From Martelella sp. AD-3 (GTDB lineage: Bacteria; Pseudomonadota; Alphaproteobacteria; Rhizobiales; Rhizobiaceae): a stretch of DNA of 64,000 nt. The stretch's first letter is position 1; every line of letters starts with the position of its first letter. The notes beneath the pieces are model-generated. The model saw only the letters and a program-made list of their open reading frames with translations, was not told the DNA's origin and ran no database searches. Location: assembly GCF_001578105.1 (NCBI RefSeq), contig NZ_CP014275.1, forward strand, positions 992,001 through 1,056,000, in the 5' to 3' direction. Shown here piece by piece: positions 18,049-26,458 of the stretch. The position numbers were made by a program, and so were the translations under genes.

Positions 18049-18473
18049 TCCGCGCTCTCCAGTTCGGCAAATCGCTTGCGCGCTATGGGGAAGAGATGAT
18101 GTTCGCTGAGCGCCGCGCGCTTGACATCGATGTCGCCAAAGAGCGGCAACCAGCGATATTCGGCGATCTCGGCCCGGGGGGCGACGTCCGGCGCGCCAAA
18201 GGTCGAGAAGGCTTCGGCCGTAACGATCATGCCGGGTTCGTTGGCCGCGCGTTCGCTGTGTCGGCCTTCGGGGCGGAGGTCTTCGGGCGCAAGTTTCAGC
18301 GCCAGTTCCTCGTCCAGTTCGCGCAGCAGCGCCGCGATCGGGGTTTCGCCGGCATCGATCTTGCCGCCGGGCTGCATGAAGGCCTCCGTGCCGCGCTTGC
18401 GCACGGTCAGCATCTCGCCCTTCTCGTTGATGATCAGGGCGACGGCGATGCGGATGGTGTTGTCGTCGCTCAT
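18045..18473 (-). CDS. NUDIX hydrolase
   Basis: A 142-residue hydrolase with a complete Nudix box GKIDAGETPIAALLRELDEEL (G-x5-E-x7-REL-x-EE). Such proteins cleave nucleoside diphosphates linked to another group; the substrate is unknown. The ATG at 18473 follows GAGGGTC. It is coupled to the ATPase gene (4-base overlap) and starts five bases after the LysE stop. In a pyrimidine operon, a role in nucleotide-derivative clean-up is conceivable but unproven. Confidence 0.85.
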   Translation of the reverse strand: MSDDNTIRIAVALIINEKGEMLTVRKRGTEAFMQPGGKIDAGETPIAALLRELDEELALKLAPEDLRPEGRHSERAANEPGMIVTAEAFSTFGAPDVAPRAEIAEYRWLPLFGDIDVKRAALSEHHLFPIARKRFAELESAE

Positions 18474-18477
18474 CGGC

Positions 18478-19131
18478 TCAGACCCTCTTCTGCAGGGCAA
18501 GGGCCGCGCCCAGCATCACCAGAATGCCGCCTGCCGAAGCTTCAAGCCAGGCAACGACGCGTTCCGTCACCACGCGGGCAAGGGCGGAAAAGGCGAGCGC
18601 ATAGATGATCAGGATCGGCAGTTCGAGCAGGACGGAAATGCCGCCGAACACGAGCATCTGCATGGCGACATCGCCCGTCGGATTGACGAATTGCGGCAGG
18701 ATGGCAACGAAGAAGGCGAGGTTTTTCGGGTTCGCCGCCTGCACGCTGAAGCCGCGGAAGAACAGCTTGAAAGGGGCTTCGGGTGCTGCGCGTTTGAGTT
18801 TTGCCGCACCAGCCAGGGCCGAACCGCCTTCACCTTTCCGGCGTGAGAACAGCGGCGCGATCATCTTGATGCCGAGATAGCCGAGATAGACCGCACCGAC
18901 GATTTTCACCACGTTGAAGAGCGTTGCGCTCATCAGGATCAGCGAGGCGACGCCGGCGGCCGACAGCGCGAAATAAAGCGCGTTGGTCGCCAGAATGCCG
19001 GCCGCTGCCGCCTGCGAGCGCCAGAAGCCCTGCCGCATGGATAGCCCCACGACCAGCAGCACGGCGGGCCCCGGCGACAGGCACAGAAGAAACTCGGTCG
19101 CGGCAAAGGCCGCCACGCTTGACCAGTCCAT
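18478..19131 (-). CDS. LysE/RhtB family amino-acid exporter
   Basis: A 217-residue membrane protein with about six helices and the family start FLLCLSPGPAVLLVVGLSMRQG. A cytoplasmic loop with charged residues lies near 95-115. It begins three bases after dihydropyrimidinase, so it belongs to the pyrimidine operon. Export of beta-alanine or beta-aminoisobutyrate, the end products of the pathway, is an attractive inference, but LysE proteins vary widely in substrate. Confidence 0.85.
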   Translation of the reverse strand: MDWSSVAAFAATEFLLCLSPGPAVLLVVGLSMRQGFWRSQAAAAGILATNALYFALSAAGVASLILMSATLFNVVKIVGAVYLGYLGIKMIAPLFSRRKGEGGSALAGAAKLKRAAPEAPFKLFFRGFSVQAANPKNLAFFVAILPQFVNPTGDVAMQMLVFGGISVLLELPILIIYALAFSALARVVTERVVAWLEASAGGILVMLGAALALQKRV

Positions 19132-19134
19132 GCG

Positions 19135-20589
19135 TCAGACTCCTGACGGCGGAATGCCGGCGCGCTCTATCTTACGCGGGGCAACGAGGTCCTTCCAGGT
19201 GGACAGCGCCTTGTTGACGGCCGGGTAGGGCTCGCGCTTGACGTATTTGCCGTGGCCTTCCTCGGTCTTCAGCGTCGATTCCTCGACCACGACCTTGCCG
19301 CGCGACAGCGTGAAGCGCGGCAGGCCCTTCACATGCTTGCCCTCGAACACGTTGTAGTCGATGGCGGAAACCTGGGTTTCGGCGGTGATCGTCTTTTCCA
19401 GCGACGGATCCCAGACGATGAGATCGGCATCGGCGCCGACCAGAACCGCGCCCTTCTTCGGATACATGTTGAGGATTTTGGCGATGTTTGTGGAGGTGAC
19501 GGCGACGAACTCGTTCATGGTCAGCCGGCCGGTGGTCACGCCATAGGTCCACAGGAGCGGAAGCCGGTCTTCCAGACCGCCCGTGCCATTCGGGATCTTG
19601 GTGAAGTCGTTGACGCCGTAGCGTTTCTGTTCGGTGGTGAAGGCGCAATGGTCGGTCGCAACGCAGGAGAGCGTGCCCGACTGCAGGCCGGCCCAGAGCG
19701 AATCCTGGTGGCTCTTGTTGCGGAAGGGCGGCGACATCACCCGGCGGGCGGAATGGTCCCAGTCCTTGTCGAAATATTCGCTTTCGTCGAGCATCAGGTG
19801 CTGGATCAGCGGCTCGCCATAAACCCGCATGCCCTTCTGCTTGGCGCGGCGGATCGCCTCGTGGCTCTGCTCGCAGGAGGTGTGAACGACGTAAAGCGGC
19901 ACGCCCGCCATATCGGCAATCATGATGGCGCGGTTGGTGGCCTCGCCTTCCACTTCCGGCGGGCGCGAATAGGCATGGCCTTCCGGGCCATTATTGCCTT
20001 CCGCCATCAGTTTTGCCTGCATGCTGGCAACGACATCGCCGTTTTCGGCATGGACCAGCGGCATGGCGCCAAGTTCCGCACAGCGCTGGAAGGAGGCGAA
20101 CATCTCGTCGTCATTCACCATCAGCGCGCCCTTATAGGCCATGAAATGCTTGAAGGTGTTGATGCCGTGCTCCTTGACGACCGCTTCCATCTCGTCAAAC
20201 ACCTGTTTGTCCCACCAGGTGATGGCCATGTGGAAGGAATAGTCGCAGGCCGCACTCGTCGACTTGTTATCCCAGCGCTTGATCGCATCGAACAGCGACT
20301 GGCCGGGATCGGGCAGGCAGAAATCGACAACCATGGTCGTGCCGCCGGCAACGGCCGCGCGCGTGCCGCTGGCAAAATCATCCGAGGAATAGGTGCCCAT
20401 GAACGGCATCTGCAGATGCACGTGCGGATCGATGCCGCCGGGCATGACGAAACAGCCGGTGGCATCCAGCGTCTCGTCGCCGGAAAGACCGGGGCCGATC
20501 TCGATGATCCGACCGTCCTCGATCTTCACATCGGACTTGTAGGTGAGGTCGGCGGTCACAATGGTGCCGCCCTTGATAACTGTGCTCAT
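19135..20589 (-). CDS. hydA: Dihydropyrimidinase
   Basis: A 484-residue amidohydrolase that opens dihydrouracil or dihydrothymine to N-carbamoyl-beta-amino acids. Metal-binding motif GGIDPHVHLQMPF is near residue 52-64, the carbamylated lysine region FKHFMAYKGALM near 155, and further His at YVVHTSCEQSHEA. It belongs to the second step of reductive pyrimidine catabolism and lies in the same run as the ureidopropionase and transporter genes. Length is typical for the family. Confidence 0.94.
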   Translation of the reverse strand: MSTVIKGGTIVTADLTYKSDVKIEDGRIIEIGPGLSGDETLDATGCFVMPGGIDPHVHLQMPFMGTYSSDDFASGTRAAVAGGTTMVVDFCLPDPGQSLFDAIKRWDNKSTSAACDYSFHMAITWWDKQVFDEMEAVVKEHGINTFKHFMAYKGALMVNDDEMFASFQRCAELGAMPLVHAENGDVVASMQAKLMAEGNNGPEGHAYSRPPEVEGEATNRAIMIADMAGVPLYVVHTSCEQSHEAIRRAKQKGMRVYGEPLIQHLMLDESEYFDKDWDHSARRVMSPPFRNKSHQDSLWAGLQSGTLSCVATDHCAFTTEQKRYGVNDFTKIPNGTGGLEDRLPLLWTYGVTTGRLTMNEFVAVTSTNIAKILNMYPKKGAVLVGADADLIVWDPSLEKTITAETQVSAIDYNVFEGKHVKGLPRFTLSRGKVVVEESTLKTEEGHGKYVKREPYPAVNKALSTWKDLVAPRKIERAGIPPSGV

Positions 20590-20646
20590 TCTGCTGTTCC
20601 CTTGATTTTCAAACGGGCGGTTTTCCGCTTCTCGTTTTCATGGTGT

Positions 20647-20850
20647 CTATTTCAGCCGGTATTTTCCCCGCGGATAGGTGTTCTCGTTCATGTCCGAAGG
20701 CGCTGCGCCGATGTTGGGGCTGACGCTGCCCCGGCTTTTTGTCGCCGTGCCGGTCGCCTGCCCGACCGCCGTCCCGCCGCTGACGGTCGAGGCAGGTTTC
20801 GCGCCGATGAAGCCGCGCGAGCGAAGCGTGGGCTTTTGGCTGGACTTCAT
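20647..20850 (-). CDS. Small basic hypothetical protein (67 aa)
   Basis: The protein begins MKSSQKPTLRSRGFIGAKPA and is rich in Ser, Gly, Thr and Lys, with no membrane segment; it looks disordered. It is likely real because its ATG overlaps the stop of the DUF559 gene by four bases and follows GGAG at a good distance. It lies 57 bases before dihydropyrimidinase. Function unknown. Confidence 0.55.
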   Translation of the reverse strand: MKSSQKPTLRSRGFIGAKPASTVSGGTAVGQATGTATKSRGSVSPNIGAAPSDMNENTYPRGKYRLK

Positions 20851-21239
20851 TGGACTTGCTCCGTGGCGGGCGAGTAGCGCGTGGTGTTGCAGGCCTCAGT
20901 CAGGCGATTTTCGAGAATGGCGACGATTGTTTCAAGCACGTCTTGTCGCTCCTTGAGTATTTCATCATTCCAGAAGCGGATGACGGAAAATCCTTGTGCG
21001 TTCAGATATCGCGTTCGCTCTATGTCATATTCATTTTCTGCATGCTGCGCGCCGTCCAACTCAATCACAAGCCCTTTTTCCCGGCAGGCGAAATCAGTGA
21101 TGTATCGGCCGATCGGATATTGCCGCACGAACTTAAAGCCGTTGAGGTTGCGGTTCCTGATCTCGCGCCAAAGCACCTTCTCGGCATCCGTTTCATTGCG
21201 ACGCAGGGAGCGTGCGAACTGGGTGCGTGTGCTTTGCAT
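20847..21239 (-). CDS. DUF559 endonuclease-like protein
   Basis: A 130-residue protein of the DUF559 family, related to very-short-patch-repair endonucleases. Motifs seen are RNETDAEKVLWREIRNRNLNG, FVRQYPIGRYITDFAC and VIELDGAQHAENEYDIERT, the last giving the D/E-rich nuclease core, then FSVIRFWNDEIL. Its ribosome site GAGGGG is supplied by the end of a palindromic repeat directly upstream. It sits between two pyrimidine catabolism genes, where its role is unclear. Confidence 0.85.
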   Translation of the reverse strand: MQSTRTQFARSLRRNETDAEKVLWREIRNRNLNGFKFVRQYPIGRYITDFACREKGLVIELDGAQHAENEYDIERTRYLNAQGFSVIRFWNDEILKERQDVLETIVAILENRLTEACNTTRYSPATEQVQ

Positions 21240-21242
21240 GAG

Positions 21243-21395
21243 CCCCCCTCATCCGGCCTTCGGCCACCTTCTCCCCTCAGGGGAGAAGGGGTGACGCTTC
21301 GCGTTTGACGATGGTGCTTGTCGAAAACCCAGGGCATGCCCCACGCTCCCCCTCTCCCCGTGGGGAGAGGGTGGCGCGCATGCGCCGGGTGAGGG
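21243..21395. repeat. Composite palindromic repeat
   Basis: Two hairpins, CCTTCTCCCCTCAGGGGAGAAGG's core at about 21267-21289 and CCCTCTCCCCGTGGGGAGAGGG's core at about 21350-21371, lie within larger inverted arms CCCTCATCCGGCC and GGCGCATGCGCC-GGGTGAGGG. Elements of this class are common in rhizobial and related genomes. The left end runs into the start of the DUF559 gene. Confidence 0.8.
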
Positions 21396-21409
21396 CGCAG
21401 CGCCCGCCG

Positions 21410-22663
21410 TCATTCCACAATCTCCGCCGTCTTCAACACTGCCCTGAGCAGCACGTCCGCCCCGGCGGTGGCCCATTCCTTGGAAATGTCCTCCGCCTCG
21501 TTGTGCGATAGCCCGTTGACGCAGGGGCACATCACCATGGTGGCGGGGGCGACCTTAGCGGCCCAGCAGGCGTCATGGCCGGCGCCGGAGACGATATCCA
21601 TGTGGCTGTAGCCGAGTTCGACGGCGGCATCGCGGACATTTGCCACCAGTTCCGGGTCGAAGGTGACCGGATCAAAATGACCGACCGGCTCGACCGAACA
21701 GCCGACGCCCAACTCCTCGCAGATTTCGGCTGCCTGTTTCTCGATCGCCGCGCGCATGCCGTCGAGCTTCTGCTGATCGACCGTGCGGATATCGACGGTG
21801 AAGGTGACGGTGCCCGGAAGCACGTTGCGGGAGTTGGGCTTGAAGAACACCTGGCCGACGCCGCCGACGGCGTTCGGCTGGGCGTCCATCGTCACCTTCT
21901 GCACCATTTCCAGAATGCTGGCCATGGCAAGGCCTGCATTGATGCGCATCGCCATGGGCGTGGAGCCGGTATGGGCTTCCTTGCCGGTCAGCGTAAATTC
22001 CAGCCACCAGAGGCCCTGACAGTGCGTGACGACGCCGATTTCCTTCTTTTCCGCTTCCAGGATCGGGCCCTGCTCGATGTGGTATTCGTAGTAGGCGTGC
22101 ATCTTGCGCGCGCCCACCTCCTCATCGCCCAGCCAGCCGATGCGCTTCAACTCGTCGCCATAGGCCTTGCCCTCGGGATCCGTGCGACCATAGGCGTAGT
22201 CCAGCGTGTGCATGCCGGCGAAGACGCCGGAGGCGAGCATGGCGGGCGCAAACCGCGCGCCTTCCTCATTCGCCCAGTTGGTGACGACGATCGGATGCCT
22301 CGTCTTGATGTTGAGGTCGTTCAGCGTGCGCACCAGTTCCAGTGCGGCGAGCACGCCGAGCACGCCGTCATATTTGCCGCCGGTCGGCTGGGTGTCGAGA
22401 TGGCTGCCGACATAGACGGGCAGGGCGTCAGGATCGGTTCCCGCACGGGTCATGAACATCGTGCCCATTTTGTCGACGCCCATCGTCAGGCCTGCGTCCT
22501 CGCACCATTTCTGAAACAGCGCGCGACCGTCCGCATCCGCATCCGTCAGGGTCTGGCGGTTGTTGCCGCCGGCCACTCCCGGACCGATTCGGGCCATGTC
22601 CATGAGCGCGCTCCAAAGGCGGTCGCCGTTGACGCGCATGTTTTCGCCTGCATGGGCTGCCAT
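21410..22663 (-). CDS. Zn-dependent beta-ureidopropionase / N-carbamoyl amidohydrolase
   Basis: A 417-residue M20-family hydrolase of the allantoate amidohydrolase / N-carbamoylase group. It performs the third step of the reductive pyrimidine pathway, releasing ammonia and CO2 from N-carbamoyl-beta-alanine. Motifs: GSHLDTQPTGGKYDGVLG (first zinc ligands), VVTNWANEEGARFAPAMLASG, YYEYHIEQGPILE and late SGAGHDACWAAKVAPATMV. I chose the ATG at 22663, preceded by GGGGAAGAG; in-frame starts at 22726 and 22639 exist. It is the first gene after the RutR-like operator. Confidence 0.88.
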   Translation of the reverse strand: MAAHAGENMRVNGDRLWSALMDMARIGPGVAGGNNRQTLTDADADGRALFQKWCEDAGLTMGVDKMGTMFMTRAGTDPDALPVYVGSHLDTQPTGGKYDGVLGVLAALELVRTLNDLNIKTRHPIVVTNWANEEGARFAPAMLASGVFAGMHTLDYAYGRTDPEGKAYGDELKRIGWLGDEEVGARKMHAYYEYHIEQGPILEAEKKEIGVVTHCQGLWWLEFTLTGKEAHTGSTPMAMRINAGLAMASILEMVQKVTMDAQPNAVGGVGQVFFKPNSRNVLPGTVTFTVDIRTVDQQKLDGMRAAIEKQAAEICEELGVGCSVEPVGHFDPVTFDPELVANVRDAAVELGYSHMDIVSGAGHDACWAAKVAPATMVMCPCVNGLSHNEAEDISKEWATAGADVLLRAVLKTAEIVE

Positions 22664-22755
22664 CACTCTTCCCCGTTCTGCCTGAGGCCTTGCCGTCGCC
22701 GGCTTGTTGCCGGATAAGGAGGGCATTGCCTTTCTTGTCTCAATCGGTCACGTTT

Positions 22756-22771
22756 TTGACCGCTTGGTAAA
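22756..22771. promoter_or_regulatory. RutR-like operator before the pyrimidine operon
   Basis: TTGACCGCTTGGTAAA matches the Escherichia coli RutR consensus TTGACCAnnTGGTCAA at 12 of 14 defined positions. It lies in the divergent region between the ureidopropionase gene and rutR. A half-site GTGACCA is at 22799-22805. Confidence 0.75.
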
Positions 22772-22823
22772 CTTTACAACTTCCGCGCCAAGGCTCAAGT
22801 GACCAACATCAAAATCACTCGTC

Positions 22824-22853
22824 ATTTTTTCAAAAAATAGCCTAAAGTTTAGG
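22824..22853. promoter_or_regulatory. Two adjacent palindromes upstream of rutR
   Basis: ATTTTTTCAAAAAAT (22824-22838) and CCTAAAGTTTAGG (22841-22853) are both perfect odd-length palindromes, three bases apart, in the AT-rich promoter region of rutR. They may be a second regulatory site or part of the promoter. Confidence 0.45.
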
Positions 22854-22907
22854 CGGGATCCGAAATTGTGCAAAAGTGGCTGCGAATTGCGGCATGGAAT
22901 GAGGGCG

Positions 22908-23567
22908 ATGGAAGTGGAAATGACACCACGGGCGGGGCGGACACAGCGGCGGACGCGCATACAGGAGGCCAAGGAGGAGGTGATCCTTGAGGCCGCGCTG
23001 GACGTATTCTCGGCGAACGGTTTCAGAGGGGCGACCGTCGACCAGATCGCCGAGGCCGCCGGCATGTCAAAACCCAATGTGCTCTATTATTTCCGCTCGA
23101 AAGAGGCCGTGTTCGCGGCCCTTGTCGCCCGGGTGATGGATATCTGGCTCGATCCGCTCAGGGTCTTCGACGTCGAGAAGGACCCGGCCGCCGAGATCCG
23201 CTCCTATATCCGTCGCAAGCTTGAAATGGCGCGGGACTATCCGCGCGAAAGCCGGCTGTTCGCCAATGAGGTGCTGCAGGGCGCGCCCAATACCGAATCC
23301 TTCCTCAAGGGCGAGCTGAAGGACCTTGTCGACGAGAAGGCCAAGGTGATTCGTGCCTGGCAGGCAGCCGGAAAGCTGCGCAAGGTTGACCCCTACCACC
23401 TGATCTTCTCGATCTGGGCAACGACCCAGCATTATGCCGACTTCGACGTTCAGGTGCGCGCTGTGCTGGGAGAGGGGCTTTCCGGCGAGGGACGATTCGA
23501 GGATGCCGCGCGCTACCTGGAGGCGTTGTTCATCAACGGACTTATTCCCGGCAAGGGTGGCGCCTGA
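22908..23567 (+). CDS. rutR: TetR-family regulator of pyrimidine use, RutR
   Basis: This protein of about 219 residues shows the whole RutR pattern. The helix-turn-helix reads ATVDQIAEAAGMSKPNVLYYF and is followed by SKEAVFAALV and MDIWLDPL. The C-terminal ligand domain has RRKLEMARDYPRESRLF, VDEKAKVIRAW, DPYHLIFSIWATTQHYADF. In E. coli RutR responds to uracil and thymine. Here it is divergent from the ureidopropionase operon, with RutR-like sites there and before preT. The start is uncertain among ATG codons at 22899, 22908 and 22920. Confidence 0.9.
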   Translation: MEVEMTPRAGRTQRRTRIQEAKEEVILEAALDVFSANGFRGATVDQIAEAAGMSKPNVLYYFRSKEAVFAALVARVMDIWLDPLRVFDVEKDPAAEIRSYIRRKLEMARDYPRESRLFANEVLQGAPNTESFLKGELKDLVDEKAKVIRAWQAAGKLRKVDPYHLIFSIWATTQHYADFDVQVRAVLGEGLSGEGRFEDAARYLEALFINGLIPGKGGA

Positions 23568-23572
23568 GGCCC

Positions 23573-26221
23573 TTACGAGGTTTGCGCCAGCCATGTCCTC
23601 TCTCGCGCAAAGCGCATCAGAGCCTCGGCCGAGAGCGGCGGGGCGAAGAAATAGCCCTGAAAGGCGTCGACGCCGAGGTCGCGCAGGATGCGCGCATGCT
23701 CTGCCGTTTCCACGCCTTCCGCGATCACCTCGATGCCCAGCGCCTTGCCGATCTCGATGATCGAGGCGACCAGGCGGCGCTGGCTCTGGCCGGTTGTGAT
23801 CGGCAGCACCAGTTGCCGGTCGATCTTGAGCCGTTTCGGCGACAGGGAAAGCAGGCTGAGGATCGAGGCGTAGCCGGTGCCGAAATCATCAATCTCGACA
23901 TCGACCCCGAGCGCCTTGATCGCCGCCACGGCGTTCTCCAGACTGGTGTCCTGATCATCAAAGGAAATTGATTCGAGAAGCTCGATGCAGAGTTGGCCGG
24001 GCGAAAGCCGGCTTTCGGCGATCCCCTGCAAGAGCGCGGGATCGATCAGCCTTTGGGCCGAGATGTTGACGGAGATATGCGGAATGCCGAGACCGGTCTG
24101 CATCCAGGCCTGGAACTGGCGGCTCGCCTTGTTCAGCACCACCGCGTCGATGCGGGCGATCGATCCGGTCGTTTCGGCGGTGCCGATGAAATGGCTCGGC
24201 GCGAGCTGGCCCCGGGTCGGGTGGCGCCAGCGCACCAGCGCCTCGACCCCCGTGATCTCCATGGAGCGCGCGGAAATCTGCGGCTGGTAGAATACCTCGA
24301 ACTGGTCGTCCTCAAGGGCCGCCAGCAATTCGTCTGCCACCTTCTTGTTGGTGATCGCGATATTGCGCAGCGTCGCGTCGAAGACCACGAACTGGTTGCG
24401 GCCCATGCGCTTGGCTTCATAAAGGGCGATGCCGGCATTGACGAGCGCATCGCGCATCGTGACTGTCTCGCCGTCGATCCAGGCAATGCCGACGCTGGCG
24501 CTGACGCGCACATGGTGTTCGCCGTACTGAAGCGGCCTGCCAAGGGCGCGGATGATCTCCTGCGCCAGCCGCGTCAGCCACTCGACATTGCCGTCCCACC
24601 CGGTAACAAGCGTGAACTCGTCGCCGCCGACACGGGCGAGGAAATCATGGGGGCCGGCGATACTGCGCAGCATGTTGGCGCTGTGGCGCAGCATGGCGTC
24701 GCCGGCGGCATGGCCGAGCGTATCATTGATCTCCTTGAAGCGGTCGAGATCGACGTGCAGCACGGCGTAGCGCGGGCCGCCGTGGCCGGTTGCCGCGCCG
24801 GTCTCTCCGGCAAAGGCCTCGCCGAGATGGCGCCGGTTGGCAAGACCCGTCAGCGCGTCGTGCAGCGCATTGTGGCGCAGAACCTTCTGCGCCTCCTCAA
24901 GAGCCGCGTTCTTCTGGCGCGCTTCGACATTTGCCCGTTTCAGCTCTTCGTGAAGCCTGACATCCTCGGTGATATCCCAGTTGACGCCGATCATCCTGTC
25001 GGCGCCGGCCGGGTCGCGGTAGAATGTGCCGAAGACCTGCATATGGTGCGTCTCTCCATCATCCAGTACGATCCGGAAGGTATCGCGGAAATCCTCTCCC
25101 TCGGCGATGGTGATCTCCATGCGCGCCTTTTCCTTGGTGATGTCGTCGGGATGGAGCCGTCCGGACCAGATCTGCATGGGCTTTTCCCCGCAATCGGGCG
25201 ACTTGCCGTAAAGCGCGTACATCCGCTTGTCCCAGATGGCCTCGCCGCTTTCCAGTTCCATCTCCCAGACGCCGATTTTAGAGGCGTCGAGGGCGAGCTG
25301 CATGCGTCGCGAAAGCCGGCCGAGCTTTGCGAGATTCCGCTGGCGCAGGCGCATCAGCCAGGCGATGCCGATAACGGCTGCTGTGATGACAAGGCCGATC
25401 GCGCCGATCATGATCTGTCGCGGCAGCGCCGCGGAAACCGGTTCGTCCCAGCCGGTCTTCGGCACGGCGGCGAGCGTCCATTGCGTATTCGCAAGCCTGA
25501 TTTCTTGCGTCACCGGTTTGGCGTCGAACACCGCCTGCCGTCCGAAAAGGATATCGGCCGGCGCGCCGTCGGGACCGTTCTTGGCGAGCGCGAGGTCAAG
25601 ATCGGGATGGCGCGCGGTGATCGACCGGTCGGCGAAAAGCGCTTCGAGCGCGACGATTGCCGAGAGAAGGCCCCAGGTCTCGCTGTCCTCGCCGTCATAG
25701 AGCGGATAGTAGGCGAGAAGCGCCGAGCCGCCCTGAACCAGCACGATCGGACCGTCAACGACCGGGCCGCGCGCGAGCAATGCCTTGTCGATGGCGGCAA
25801 GCTGTTCCGGACGGTCGCGGTAGTCCAGCCCGATCGCCTCCCGGTTTTCCTCGAGCGGATAGACCATGGTGATCTTGAGGTCGCGGGCGAGCGCAATGCT
25901 TGCGATCGCGTTGTGGCCCTCGACCAGCTTGTCGGCCAGCTGCGCGAAACGGTCGGCATCGATTTCGGGCTCGAACGACAGCGCAACGCCCATCCCCTCG
26001 ACCAGCCGGAGGTTCTCTTTCAGATCCGCCTCAAGGCGCGCCGTGGAAACCGCCATGCGCTCCGATGTTTTCAGCCGCAGGTTCTCGGTGAAATTGCGTT
26101 CGGCCTGGCGATTGGCGACGATCATCGAGCCGAGCACGAGCGCGACGACGGCCAGAGCGAGAATGTCGCTCGGCGCCAACCGGTAAGGCCTTTTTCGTCG
26201 CCGTGCTGCCGGCTTCAGCAT
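23573..26221 (-). CDS. CHASE-PAS-GGDEF-EAL cyclic-di-GMP protein
   Basis: An 882-residue membrane protein that should make and/or degrade cyclic di-GMP. Helices at about 18-36 and 271-290 flank a periplasmic CHASE sensor (about 60-235). A PAS domain follows (about 305-425), then GGDEF with intact motif at 532-536, and EAL starting at 660-662 (EALVRWRHP) with ISVNIS, IDDFGTGYAS, EGVETAEHA and QGYFFAPPL. The inhibitory I-site is lost: the RxxD position reads GPHD. The gene converges with rutR, five bases between stops. An AT-rich region precedes its start. Confidence 0.93.
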   Translation of the reverse strand: MLKPAARRRKRPYRLAPSDILALAVVALVLGSMIVANRQAERNFTENLRLKTSERMAVSTARLEADLKENLRLVEGMGVALSFEPEIDADRFAQLADKLVEGHNAIASIALARDLKITMVYPLEENREAIGLDYRDRPEQLAAIDKALLARGPVVDGPIVLVQGGSALLAYYPLYDGEDSETWGLLSAIVALEALFADRSITARHPDLDLALAKNGPDGAPADILFGRQAVFDAKPVTQEIRLANTQWTLAAVPKTGWDEPVSAALPRQIMIGAIGLVITAAVIGIAWLMRLRQRNLAKLGRLSRRMQLALDASKIGVWEMELESGEAIWDKRMYALYGKSPDCGEKPMQIWSGRLHPDDITKEKARMEITIAEGEDFRDTFRIVLDDGETHHMQVFGTFYRDPAGADRMIGVNWDITEDVRLHEELKRANVEARQKNAALEEAQKVLRHNALHDALTGLANRRHLGEAFAGETGAATGHGGPRYAVLHVDLDRFKEINDTLGHAAGDAMLRHSANMLRSIAGPHDFLARVGGDEFTLVTGWDGNVEWLTRLAQEIIRALGRPLQYGEHHVRVSASVGIAWIDGETVTMRDALVNAGIALYEAKRMGRNQFVVFDATLRNIAITNKKVADELLAALEDDQFEVFYQPQISARSMEITGVEALVRWRHPTRGQLAPSHFIGTAETTGSIARIDAVVLNKASRQFQAWMQTGLGIPHISVNISAQRLIDPALLQGIAESRLSPGQLCIELLESISFDDQDTSLENAVAAIKALGVDVEIDDFGTGYASILSLLSLSPKRLKIDRQLVLPITTGQSQRRLVASIIEIGKALGIEVIAEGVETAEHARILRDLGVDAFQGYFFAPPLSAEALMRFARERTWLAQTS

Positions 26222-26270
26222 TCTCTCGCCTGCTCCCGTCTCCTGTCGTGCTTCGCATGCTGCAGGAAAT

Positions 26271-26396
26271 TGTAAGGCGAAATCAATGTAAAAAGATTTT
26301 TATCCCATATATATACTTAATATTCTGAATAAATATAAGTATTTTAGAGTTTTATTTTTGATCTATCTCTAAATATAACTGTTTAGTAGAGACTAT
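26271..26396. other. AT-rich island
   Basis: About 125 bases of strongly AT-rich sequence in an otherwise GC-rich window, between the terminator of preT-preA and the start of the CHASE-GGDEF-EAL gene. It holds no gene. It must include the promoter of the cyclic-di-GMP gene and is a plausible target of an AT-binding regulator such as MucR/Ros. Confidence 0.7.
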
Positions 26397-26430
26397 AAAA
26401 GCCACGAGGCCGGCGCGACCTCATGGCTTT
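26397..26430 (-). terminator. Terminator of preT-preA
   Basis: AAAAGCCACGAGG and CCTCATGGCTTT pair into a stem of about 12 bases with one mismatch. Read on the minus strand it is followed by TTTTATAG. It lies about 30 bases past the preA stop. Confidence 0.78.
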
Positions 26431-26458
26431 CTCGCATGTTATTGTTTTCCTGGTTTGC

